Shown here: piece after piece, positions 1 through 7,138 of the stretch
Position numbering within the stretch: the stretch's first letter is position 1
How the letters are laid out: every line of letters starts with the position of its first letter
Assembly (NCBI GenBank): GCA_020441665.1
Contig: JAGRLT010000059.1
Coordinates: forward strand, 1-44,640
Reading direction: 5' to 3'
Length of the DNA stretch: 44,640 nucleotides
DNA from: Nitratireductor sp.
GTDB lineage: Bacteria > Pseudomonadota > Alphaproteobacteria > Rhizobiales > Rhizobiaceae
The notes under the pieces: generated by a model
Seen by the model: only the letters and a program-made list of their open reading frames with translations
The model's database searches: none
What the model was told of the DNA's origin: nothing
Made by a program: the position numbers and the translations under genes

Positions 1-1117
1 TACCGAAGCCGATGGAACGCGGGCTCAGCACGTTGTCGACGAACTGACGGCAGCTCTGACCTGACTTGCCCTGGTAGGACGATATCTGATCGACGCCGAA
101 ATTCTCGTAATGGAACGGATAGCCGGCAATCTGGCAGTAATCGTTGATCATGCCGGCGATCATCTGGATCAGGATCGTCTTGCCGGTGCCCGGCGCGCCG
201 TCGCCGATAAAGGTGAACAGAAAGCCGCCCAGTTCGACGAACGGATTGAGCTGCCGGTCGAAATCATAGGCCATCAGCATCTTGGCGAGCTTCATCGCCT
301 GATATTTGGCGATGTGGTTGCCGATGATCTCGTTCGGCTTCTTGAAGGTCATGACGAGCGGCTTCGACTTCGCCCCCGGCACATCGTCGAAACCGTTCAA
401 TTCAAACCCGTCGCCATCGAGCTTGAGATGGGTGTTCTCGAACGGGCCGAGGCCGGAGAAGCGCGCCCTGCGCGACAGCAGGTCCTCAAGGCAGCTTTCC
501 GCCGCCTCGCGGATGCGCATTGGCAGCACGCTGTCGTCTATCGAGGAATCCGCCGCCGCTTCGAGACAGGCGACGAAACCCTTGAGCGCGTCCTGCGGCG
601 TCGAGAAATCGAAGCCCGGCGGGGTGACGTCGGTTACCGGCTCGCCCTGGGCTTCGACCAGCTGCTTGATGTAGGCGGCAGCCGTGAACGCCGCGATATA
701 GGCCGAGGCCTCCATCATCATGCGGAAACGGTCCGCCTCCTCGCCCTGCAAGGTGGCCGAGGCATTCTTGTCGCGCAGCGCGTCCATGCCCGACTGCCTG
801 GCATAGAGATCGGCAACCGCCAGCGCCACGGCAATGGCGCGCCGGCTCTTGTAGAGCACGTTGTGCTGGGCGACCGACAGCATGCTGTCGTCGGGCGTGA
901 TTGCCGCAAGGGTTGAGGCCAGTTCCACCGAGCGCGATGATTTCGCCCCCGCCGTCGAAACCGTCTGCACGAAGCGCCGCCTGGTCCCGGCGATCTCGGT
1001 ATTCGATTTCGACTTCGCCGCCTCGATCACCGTCGTCTTGGTGACGAGCGACTGGGCCACCGGCAGGTGCTTTTGAATGTCCTCTTCGCGAAGGGTCGTC
1101 AGGGCTGCATCCATCAT
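1..1117 (-). CDS. AAA+ family ATPase (partial, C-terminus beyond window start)
   Basis: This gene runs off the left edge of the window; 372 codons are visible. The start is ATG at 1117, preceded by AGGAG, with a second in-frame ATG at 1114. About the first 300 residues are mostly helical, with no domain I can name. A Walker A motif follows at about residues 305-314 (GDGAPGTGKT, Lys at about 313), so the ATPase core begins late and continues outside the window. Walker B and the sensor motifs are not visible. It starts 6 bp after the stop of the upstream gene at 1124, so the two are almost certainly co-transcribed and translationally linked. The ATPase assignment is firm. The substrate or partner is unknown; the neighbouring unknown and coiled-coil proteins are the likely partners (inference). 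Confidence 0.85.
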   Translation of the reverse strand, partial: MMDAALTTLREEDIQKHLPVAQSLVTKTTVIEAAKSKSNTEIAGTRRRFVQTVSTAGAKSSRSVELASTLAAITPDDSMLSVAQHNVLYKSRRAIAVALAVADLYARQSGMDALRDKNASATLQGEEADRFRMMMEASAYIAAFTAAAYIKQLVEAQGEPVTDVTPPGFDFSTPQDALKGFVACLEAAADSSIDDSVLPMRIREAAESCLEDLLSRRARFSGLGPFENTHLKLDGDGFELNGFDDVPGAKSKPLVMTFKKPNEIIGNHIAKYQAMKLAKMLMAYDFDRQLNPFVELGGFLFTFIGDGAPGTGKTILIQMIAGMINDYCQIAGYPFHYENFGVDQISSYQGKSGQSCRQFVDNVLSPRSIGFG

Positions 1118-1123
1118 CTACTC

Positions 1124-2284
1124 CTAGAAGTTCCTGAGCACCTGCCCACCGGAAATGACATGGGTCTTGTAATCCTCGAACAGCGTTTCCCGCTCGCCCG
1201 AGGCGAACACCGCCTGATAGGCTTCATGCGGCACCAGCGCATGGTTCTCGAACGCCGAGACCCCCATGCGCGCGCAGTCGAGATCGTCGGTATTGATGAA
1301 GAATTCCTCGCGCGCCGGGTCGCCGCCCCAAAGCCCCCATTTCGCCGGCTTCTCATGGGCTGAATAGATTTCCTGGATCGTCCAGGTCAAAAGCCACTGA
1401 TTGTCCGCGCGGTGCACCTTTTGCAGGATCTTCTCGACCCGCTCGCCATGGCTGGTAATGTCGGCATGGTAGAACGGCCCGAGCACGAAACGGCGCACCT
1501 GCTTGGGATGCAGATTGTCGAAATCCTTGTCGAGGCTGGAGGCGATCGTCGAAAGCGTCAGCGAATAGGACGAGTTCTTCTCGCAGAACGCATCGAACCG
1601 GTTGGCAAGCTCGGGGTTGAGCAGGCCCTCGACCGGCAGCGGCACCTCGACATCCTTCTTGAGCTTGCCGTCGCCGGAGACCAGCGTCTTCACCATGTCT
1701 TCGGAGGAATCCTCCAGCGCCACCATATAGACCAGCGGCAGGTTGGCCGAGCCGTCATAATAGCCCCAATGGACGATGTAATAGGGCCGCCTTGTCTTCT
1801 GGTTGACCGAAACGCGGATCGTGCGCGGCAGGACCAGCGGCGAGAAATGCTGCCGGTCGCGCACGCTTTCAAGATAGCGCCGCTCCGCCATCGTCCTGAG
1901 CAGCGGTTCTGGCATCGCCTTCTTGGTCAGGATGAAGTCGACCATCTCCTTGCGCAGCGTTTCCTCGTCCTGCATGGCGGCAAGCCGCTGTTTCGCCTCG
2001 CGCCGGTCGATTTCGAGATCGAGCACGTTCTGAAACGCCGGGAAACCGGATTCCGACTGCGACACGCGGAATTTGTCGGCAAAGGCGAGCCGGTGCTGCC
2101 AGCTATCGAAGGAGCCGCGCAGCCGCGCCAGATACTCGGCCACCGTCGCGCCGACCAGATCGTGCTGATAGAGCGGCGAGGTCTCCTCGCTCAGATAGGT
2201 GTCGAGCCCGTCAAGCGCCGCATCGACCGCGTCGAAATACTTGCGCACCGGATTGGCATCAGCCGATTTGGATTTTACTGCCAT
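1124..2284 (-). CDS. Conserved-looking protein of unknown function, partner of the AAA+ ATPase
   Basis: A 386-residue soluble protein that I do not recognise. It has no signal peptide or membrane segment. The N-terminal third (to about residue 135) is helical and charged; the rest looks mixed alpha/beta with many aromatics and motifs such as YYIVHWGYYDG and WTIQEIYSAHEKP. The start is taken as ATG 2284; a GTG at 2287 directly before it is also possible, and neither has a strong ribosome binding site. The stop lies 6 bp before the AAA+ gene, which makes the pair a tight operon. Codon use and length favour a real gene. The role is presumably as a substrate adaptor or structural partner of the ATPase, which is inference from adjacency only. 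Confidence 0.75.
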   Translation of the reverse strand: MAVKSKSADANPVRKYFDAVDAALDGLDTYLSEETSPLYQHDLVGATVAEYLARLRGSFDSWQHRLAFADKFRVSQSESGFPAFQNVLDLEIDRREAKQRLAAMQDEETLRKEMVDFILTKKAMPEPLLRTMAERRYLESVRDRQHFSPLVLPRTIRVSVNQKTRRPYYIVHWGYYDGSANLPLVYMVALEDSSEDMVKTLVSGDGKLKKDVEVPLPVEGLLNPELANRFDAFCEKNSSYSLTLSTIASSLDKDFDNLHPKQVRRFVLGPFYHADITSHGERVEKILQKVHRADNQWLLTWTIQEIYSAHEKPAKWGLWGGDPAREEFFINTDDLDCARMGVSAFENHALVPHEAYQAVFASGERETLFEDYKTHVISGGQVLRNF

Positions 2285-2311
2285 CACCCGATCAGCGCTC
2301 CAGATTGCCTG

Positions 2312-2376
2312 TTACCCCCGCACGCTCTGCTACGCGACTGCGAAGCCAAAGGCTGAAGCAGAGCGGGTGGGGGTAA
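2312..2376. repeat. Long imperfect stem-loop in the gap between two operon genes
   Basis: Arms at 2312-2330 and 2358-2376 are 19 nt each and pair at 17 of 19 positions. A smaller perfect hairpin (AGCC-AAA-GGCT) sits inside the loop. It occupies part of the 215-bp gap between the 361-aa and 386-aa genes. No T-tract follows on either strand, so it is not a classical terminator. It could be a mobile palindromic intergenic repeat or an mRNA stabiliser or attenuator within the operon. The rest of the gap (2285-2499) shows no convincing ORF. Confidence 0.6.
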
Positions 2377-2499
2377 GGAATTCCCCGCACGCAATATCAC
2401 CAGGTTGGCGCTCAATAAATCTGCACCCACCGCTTCCCGAACTATCGAATGTACCCGCCTACGGGAGGCCAAGGAAAACAAGCTCCGCCTCACGTACAT

Positions 2500-3585
2500 T
2501 CAGCCCTGCAGATATTGGCCCGAATTGTGCTTCTTCATCACGTCCTCGAAGCGCCGGGCAAAGGCGTCATCGGCGAGCTTCTTGCGGCGCTGGATGTCCT
2601 TGGTGGAAAGCATGTTCTTCTCATGCATTTCCAGCAGGTCGCCGATATGCGACTGCGCGGCGGCGCCGATCCCCGCCATGGTTTCCTCCGCCGCCGTGTC
2701 GACCTTGTTGCCCAGCGTGTTGATCTTGTGGGCGACGTCCTGCTGAGCGGCGGTCTTGAGCGAATCCTCCAGCGCCTTGTAGAGCACGACGCGCTGCTCG
2801 GTGTCGATTTCGAGCTTGTTGATCAGCGTCTGTTGCGCCGCGATCTGGTTGTTGAGCGAATCGACGAAGGTCTGGAACATCGAGGTATAGCGCTCCAGCG
2901 TCTGGCTCTCGGCCAGCAATTCCTGCTCCTTCGCCTGGGCCTGATTGTATTCGGTCGCGAGCTCCGAGCGCTCGCCTTCGAGCTTGGTGCGCTCCTTCTG
3001 GTTGGTCGAGGCCGAAATCCGGTTTTCCAGATCGAGCAGCATCGGGTTGAGTTCCTCGATCCGCGCCTGAACGCCCTCCAGCGTCTCCATCGTCGCCCGG
3101 CGTCGCTCAAGCACCTGTTTCAGCGAGGTTTCCGAACTCTGGTAACGGCTTTCGAGCGCCCCCTTCTGGGCTTTCAGAATGCCGATGATCTTGTCGGATT
3201 TCGACAGCAGTTCCGACAGATTGCCGGCCAGCGACATGTTGCGCACCCGCTCCGAACGCATCCGCTGCATGCGCTGCTTGGAGAAGATGCCGATGAACTT
3301 CTCCCAGCCCGTATAGCTCTTCATGCTTTCGAACTCGGCGCCGAAGACATTGGTGGCGTCCTCGAGCCCGATGATCAGATCGGCGATATTGCCCTCCATC
3401 ACCGTTTGTTGACGCAGAACATCCTCGATGCGGGCATTCTCGATATCGAAATCGACCTGGCCGATGGTCTCCGCCTTGGCGAGTTTTTCCAGCACGATGC
3501 CCGACTGCTCGAGCTTCGACTTCATCTCCTCGACGGTCTGGCGGGTTTTTTCGATCTCCGCATCGAATTGCTGCAAGCTGGCCAT
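2500..3585 (-). CDS. Long helical coiled-coil protein, possibly TelA-like
   Basis: A 361-residue protein that is almost entirely alpha-helical, with heptad-rich stretches at about residues 1-65, 125-200 and 205-300, and no signal peptide or TM helix. A less regular aromatic patch (about 85-110, SYTGWEKFIGIFSKQR) interrupts the coils. The overall plan recalls toxic-anion-resistance TelA-type helical proteins, but I cannot confirm that family. The start is ATG 3585 behind GGGAGA. It is followed after 215 bp by the 386-aa unknown and the AAA+ ATPase on the same strand, so the three probably form one transcription unit. A scaffold or filament role is inference. It could equally be the first gene of a stress-related membrane-remodelling set. 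Confidence 0.75.
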   Translation of the reverse strand: MASLQQFDAEIEKTRQTVEEMKSKLEQSGIVLEKLAKAETIGQVDFDIENARIEDVLRQQTVMEGNIADLIIGLEDATNVFGAEFESMKSYTGWEKFIGIFSKQRMQRMRSERVRNMSLAGNLSELLSKSDKIIGILKAQKGALESRYQSSETSLKQVLERRRATMETLEGVQARIEELNPMLLDLENRISASTNQKERTKLEGERSELATEYNQAQAKEQELLAESQTLERYTSMFQTFVDSLNNQIAAQQTLINKLEIDTEQRVVLYKALEDSLKTAAQQDVAHKINTLGNKVDTAAEETMAGIGAAAQSHIGDLLEMHEKNMLSTKDIQRRKKLADDAFARRFEDVMKKHNSGQYLQG

Positions 3586-3742
3586 CTATGATTGTCTCCC
3601 GAAAAGGGCGGCAAGTCCTGTGAGAGGCCGCCGCGAATTGAATGCCCTCGCCCGCAATATAGTCACGGCTTTCAGCCATTTGAAGCGGGGATTGCGGCGA
3701 AGCTGTCCGTCGCGTGCAAAAACGCACCCGACCGTCGGCGCA

Positions 3743-4105
3743 TCAGCCGGCGCTGCCCGATCGCCGCAGTTCGATCGGCTGGCCATGCGGCGTGCGGGCG
3801 GCGGCTTCCCGCCATTCGGCGGCCCGTCGCGCCCGTTCGGTGCTGCTGGCGAGCGATTTTTCCTCGCCGAATTCCTCCAGCGTCTGCCACCAGACCTCGT
3901 AATAGGTAAGGCACTCGCCCGCCTCGGTGTTGGCGCGCAGATTGGCGCCGAAACGCCCGGCCCATTCGGCCCAGGAAAACAAGCCCCGTTCGTTGAGGTG
4001 AACGGCAAGCGCGAAGGCGCGCGCCTCCCACGGCTCGGCAAAGATCGGCGCATCGTCCCGGCGTGGAATGGAAGGCACCGCCCGCAGGGCCTCGATTGCC
4101 GTCAT
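3743..4105 (-). CDS. Nitrile hydratase accessory (activator) protein
   Basis: A 120-residue protein with the nitrile hydratase beta-subunit N-terminal fold: an AEPWEARAFAL motif, a NERGLFSWAEWAGRF helix and an LTYYEVWWQTLEEF segment, which parallel the beta subunit's own [11 protein letters not shown] and [10 protein letters not shown]. In this family the stand-alone homologue (P14K/activator type) helps load the metal into the alpha subunit. The start ATG at 4105 overlaps the beta stop codon (ATGA), so the three genes are translationally coupled in the order alpha-beta-accessory, which is common for cobalt-type enzymes. The metal-chaperone role is known for the family and not shown here. Confidence 0.88.
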   Translation of the reverse strand: MTAIEALRAVPSIPRRDDAPIFAEPWEARAFALAVHLNERGLFSWAEWAGRFGANLRANTEAGECLTYYEVWWQTLEEFGEEKSLASSTERARRAAEWREAAARTPHGQPIELRRSGSAG

Positions 4106-4761
4106 GTCCCCTCGCTGGAAAGATAGGGTTCGAAACAGTCGAGGAAAACCTCATGGATTCCCGCGCCGAACAGATCGGCAGCCCGGAAGGCAACCGAATA
4201 GAGCCATTGCGGATTTTCGCCCTGTCCCGCCGCATTGCTGTCGGGAAAGACATGGCAGCCCTGAACGGCGGCGATGATGCCGGGCTTGCCGCGGGCATAG
4301 CGCGGCAGGCGGGTATGCCCGGCCGGATGGGTATCGCTCGTGACGACCCTGTCGCCGGACGCAAAGGCGGGCTGCCGCGACGCTTCCCGCTCGACCGGCC
4401 CGCCCCTGGCCAGGATCGCGGCCATGCCCTGCCGGTCGGCCACCGGCCGGTTGAGCGCGACCGGGGGACTTGATGCCTGTCCGCTGTCGAGCTCGGCGGC
4501 GGCGAGCAGGCCTTTCTCGACCAGCATGGTTTCGAGAGCGGCGAGCCATATCTCATAATAGGTCGAGGAGAGATATTGCACCGGCGGCAGGCTTTCGCGC
4601 GCAAAGCGCATACGGTCGAGGGTCCACATGCCCGCAGCCCCCATGGCGACCGTCAGCGCCAGCGCCCGCTTTTCCCATGCGCCGTGAAACAGCGGCTCGT
4701 CCCGTTCCGCCACGACGGGGCCGTAGCACCGCATGCCGCCCATGTCGTGCGGACCGTTCAC
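4102..4761 (-). CDS. nthB: Nitrile hydratase subunit beta
   Basis: A 219-residue beta subunit of nitrile hydratase, which hydrates nitriles to amides in the cytoplasm. The N-terminus [10 protein letters not shown] is the family's typical start. This fixes the start at GTG 4761, overlapping the alpha stop codon (GTGA) by 4 bp; a longer upstream reading of the same frame is an antisense shadow of alpha. The C-terminal SH3-like barrel is present ([20 protein letters not shown], with HPAGHTRLP conserved). The length is close to the usual 220. The alpha and beta subunits form a heterodimer that holds the metal site. The assignment is confident. Confidence 0.95.
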   Translation of the reverse strand: MNGPHDMGGMRCYGPVVAERDEPLFHGAWEKRALALTVAMGAAGMWTLDRMRFARESLPPVQYLSSTYYEIWLAALETMLVEKGLLAAAELDSGQASSPPVALNRPVADRQGMAAILARGGPVEREASRQPAFASGDRVVTSDTHPAGHTRLPRYARGKPGIIAAVQGCHVFPDSNAAGQGENPQWLYSVAFRAADLFGAGIHEVFLDCFEPYLSSEGT

Positions 4762-5396
4762 GACACTTCTCCCGCAGCGCGCGCAAGGCCGGTACCGATC
4801 ATGCTGTCGCGGGTAACGAGATCGGCAAGCCGTTCCTCGCTCCACCCCTCGGTGCCGGCGGGACGCTCGGGAAGGACGAGATAGCGCATCTCCGCCGTCG
4901 AATCCCACACGCGGATGGTCTTGCCTTCCGGCAGGGTGACGCCGAATTCCGCCAGAACCGCCTCGGGCTCGCTCACCGCGCGCGACCGGTAGGGTGCCGA
5001 TTTGTACCAGACCGGCGGCAGGCCGAGCACCGACCAGGGATAGCAGGAGCACAGCGTGCAGACGACCATGTTATGGATTTCCGGCGTGTTCTCGACGACC
5101 CGCATGTGCTCGCCCTGCCGACCGGTAAAGCCGAGTTCGGCGATGGCCGAAGTCGCATCCTGCCGCAGCCGTTCGAGATAGGCGGGATCGCGCCACGCCC
5201 TGGCGACGACCCGCGCGCCGTTGCGTGGCCCGACGCGGGTTTCATAGGTTTCGACGATCTCGTCGAGCGCCCCGGGATCCACATAGCCCTTTTCGACCAG
5301 CAGGCTTTCCAGCGTTCGAACCTTGAGTTCCATTCCCTCAAGATGGGAGTGATCGTGGTGGCCGTGCTGATCGTCACCGGCAGGATCGTGCGACAT
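4758..5396 (-). CDS. nthA: Nitrile hydratase subunit alpha, cobalt type
   Basis: A 212-residue catalytic subunit. The metal-binding claw is VCTLCSC at residues 112-118; Thr at the second position marks the cobalt type (iron enzymes carry Ser there), and the middle and last Cys are oxidised in characterised enzymes. The following [15 protein letters not shown] is also typical. The start is ATG 5396 (MSHDPAG); the longer frame to 5537 has no family resemblance. The N-terminus carries a His-rich stretch (HGHHDHSH, about residues 11-18) that could bind metal. First gene of a coupled alpha-beta-accessory operon. It faces a LuxR-type regulator across a 344-bp gap, and regulation by that protein is inferred from position. 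Confidence 0.96.
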   Translation of the reverse strand: MSHDPAGDDQHGHHDHSHLEGMELKVRTLESLLVEKGYVDPGALDEIVETYETRVGPRNGARVVARAWRDPAYLERLRQDATSAIAELGFTGRQGEHMRVVENTPEIHNMVVCTLCSCYPWSVLGLPPVWYKSAPYRSRAVSEPEAVLAEFGVTLPEGKTIRVWDSTAEMRYLVLPERPAGTEGWSEERLADLVTRDSMIGTGLARAAGEVS

Positions 5397-5554
5397 GATG
5401 GTTTTTCCCGTAAAACTGGCAGGCGACCCTATCCCCGCCCGGCAGGGGTGGCAACCGGGCGCTGCCCCTCCCCGGGCATATACCTGGCGTGTGCCGGACG
5501 CGGATGGTCTGCAAGTGTCATCCGTGTGCCCGCCCACGTATTCAAGGGAAAATC

Positions 5555-5589
5555 AACATTCACATTTTTGTTTTTTGCATCAGAATGTT
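5555..5589. promoter_or_regulatory. Inverted repeat in the nthA/luxR divergent region
   Basis: AACATTC at 5555-5561 is matched by GAATGTT at 5583-5589, with a 21-nt T-rich spacer. It lies about 160 bp upstream of nthA and 150 bp upstream of the luxR gene. The 5397-5740 gap is clearly more AT-rich from about 5550 onward, as expected of a divergent promoter region. No ORF of its own is credible in the gap. An operator function is inference. Confidence 0.4.
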
Positions 5590-5648
5590 AATCAGAATGC
5601 TGGCATAGATTCGAGCCGGTTTTTGAATTTGTTCTAGTTTGACAAAAG

Positions 5649-5665
5649 GCGTATCATACATACGC
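5649..5665. promoter_or_regulatory. Perfect 6-5-6 palindrome, candidate LuxR-type operator
   Basis: GCGTAT-CATAC-ATACGC is a perfect inverted repeat with a 5-nt spacer. A TTGACA hexamer sits just upstream at 5639-5644 on the plus strand and could be the -35 of the luxR promoter; I see no good -10. The 17-bp size suits a dimeric HTH regulator, so autoregulation of the adjacent LuxR protein and/or control of nthAB is plausible. Confidence 0.45.
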
Positions 5666-5740
5666 ACGGTGTTTGCGGCGCATATCCAAAGATAATCGCG
5701 TAAAATTCGACAAGGCGTCACTATACAGGATGGAACAGGT

Positions 5741-6481
5741 TTGAGCATCCATACGGTTGAGAGCGAAATACCATTGGAGCAGATGAATTATTTCGTCCAT
5801 GCGCTCCATGGCGCGCATACCGGCTACGACCTCTTCCAGTGCCTGAAGGAAATCGCCACAAAATACAACTTCAAGTGGTTCGTCGCAGCCGAACGCCCGA
5901 GCGAACATACCACGCTGAAGGACTGCATTTTCGTGACGAATTGGCGTCCGGAACTGGTCGAAGCACTGATGCATCATGAACCGCTATACACGCACGATTT
6001 CGCCCGGCAGCTCAGAACGTCCACCCTGCCCTTCATCCTGCTGTCGCCCGAAACCGAGATAACCCCTGAAAACAGGGTTCTGGCGGAGTGTCATCGCGAG
6101 CACGGCCACGCCATGATGTTCGTCCTGCCGATGATCGGACGGGCGGACGACGAGTTCGACGGCAATCTGGTTTTTTCAGGCGATCGCGAGGAACCCGGGC
6201 TGGCCGAAACCATGCAGCTCACCTTCATCGCCTTGCACGCCCATGTGGCACTCAACCGGCTGTCCAGTGGCAGGATACAACCTAAGGTCGACCTCTCGAA
6301 GCGTCAGATCGAAATCCTGACCCTCCTCTCCAATGGCAGTTCGCTGAAGGAAATCGCAAAAAAAATGAAGCTGTCGCAGAACACGGTCGGGTTTCATTTG
6401 CGCAACGCCTCCGCGCTGCTCAATGCCCGCACGCGGACCGAGACGGTCGCCAAGGCAATTCGCAATCAAATCATAAAATAG
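5741..6481 (+). CDS. LuxR family transcriptional regulator with autoinducer-binding-like domain
   Basis: A 246-residue regulator. Residues about 20-165 resemble the autoinducer-binding domain (a TNWRPEL segment, then the Y...HDFARQL region and a GHAMMFVLPMIG core). Residues about 182-240 form the GerE/LuxR helix-turn-helix (LSKRQIEILTLLSNGSSLKEIA, then SQNTVGFHLRNASALLNARTRTETVAKA). The start is uncertain: TTG 5741 gives the full frame, while ATG 5783 has GGAG just upstream and would remove 14 residues. No LuxI-type synthase occurs in the window, so this is a LuxR solo as far as can be seen. It is divergent from the nitrile hydratase operon. The ligand is unknown. Confidence 0.88.
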   Translation: MSIHTVESEIPLEQMNYFVHALHGAHTGYDLFQCLKEIATKYNFKWFVAAERPSEHTTLKDCIFVTNWRPELVEALMHHEPLYTHDFARQLRTSTLPFILLSPETEITPENRVLAECHREHGHAMMFVLPMIGRADDEFDGNLVFSGDREEPGLAETMQLTFIALHAHVALNRLSSGRIQPKVDLSKRQIEILTLLSNGSSLKEIAKKMKLSQNTVGFHLRNASALLNARTRTETVAKAIRNQIIK

Positions 6482-6681
6482 TAATGGAAAATAAATAAAT
6501 ACCCCATATAAATAAGAATATTTTAAGGTTAAGATAGAGATACCAGAAACTCAACCAATATCACAGCGATTATTATCTGGTGTTCGCCATAGCCCGTCAC
6601 CAGTCTCTTCTTCAACGCTTCTTCGCTGACACGGATCAAACTCCTGGCCACAAAGGCTGCAACACCGTCCAGGAGATATTC

Positions 6682-7137
6682 ATGTTCCGTCCTGCCCCGC
6701 CCCGCCCGGCCCCGTCCGGGGCCGCAGTCCTTTGGCTCGACCGTTCCGGCGCCTCGGCCGTCGAATTTGCGATCATCGCACCGCTGTTCCTGCTGATGAT
6801 GTTCGGCATGATCGCCTATGGCATCTATTTCGGGGCTGCCCATTCCGTGCAGCAGCTTGCCGCCGACGCCGCCCGGGCAAGCGTTGCCGGTCTCAGCACG
6901 GCGGAGCGCGCCAGCCTGGCACGCGCCTTCCTCGAAGCGAATTCGGGCGACTATGCGCTGCTCGACGCAAAGCATCTGTCGATCGAGACCGCCGCCAGCG
7001 CGAGTGATCCCAATCAGTTCACCGTCTCGCTGACCTATGACGCGGTAAATCTGCCGATCTGGGAAATGTACCCGCCCATTCCCCTGCCGGACAAGATCAT
7101 TGCGCGCTCCTCCACCATCCGCCTGGGAGGCATCTGA
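6682..7137 (+). CDS. TadE-like pilus/secreted protein
   Basis: A 151-residue protein with a class-III/pseudopilin-like N-terminus: a basic leader, then GASAVEFAIIAPLFLLMMFGMIAYGIYFG (residues about 24-52), whose Glu in the AVEFA context and hydrophobic stretch are the TadE hallmark. The rest (LDAKHLSIETAASA...) is a small extracytoplasmic domain. The start is ATG 6682 behind AGGAGA; the longer frame from 6580 lacks family features. TadE proteins are minor pilins of the Flp/tight-adherence pilus. It is followed at once by a TadG-like gene, but no tad secretion genes are in the window. The 200-bp gap before it (6482-6681) begins with a very AT-rich stretch, probably a promoter. Confidence 0.88.
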   Translation: MFRPAPPRPAPSGAAVLWLDRSGASAVEFAIIAPLFLLMMFGMIAYGIYFGAAHSVQQLAADAARASVAGLSTAERASLARAFLEANSGDYALLDAKHLSIETAASASDPNQFTVSLTYDAVNLPIWEMYPPIPLPDKIIARSSTIRLGGI

Positions 7138-7138
7138 C

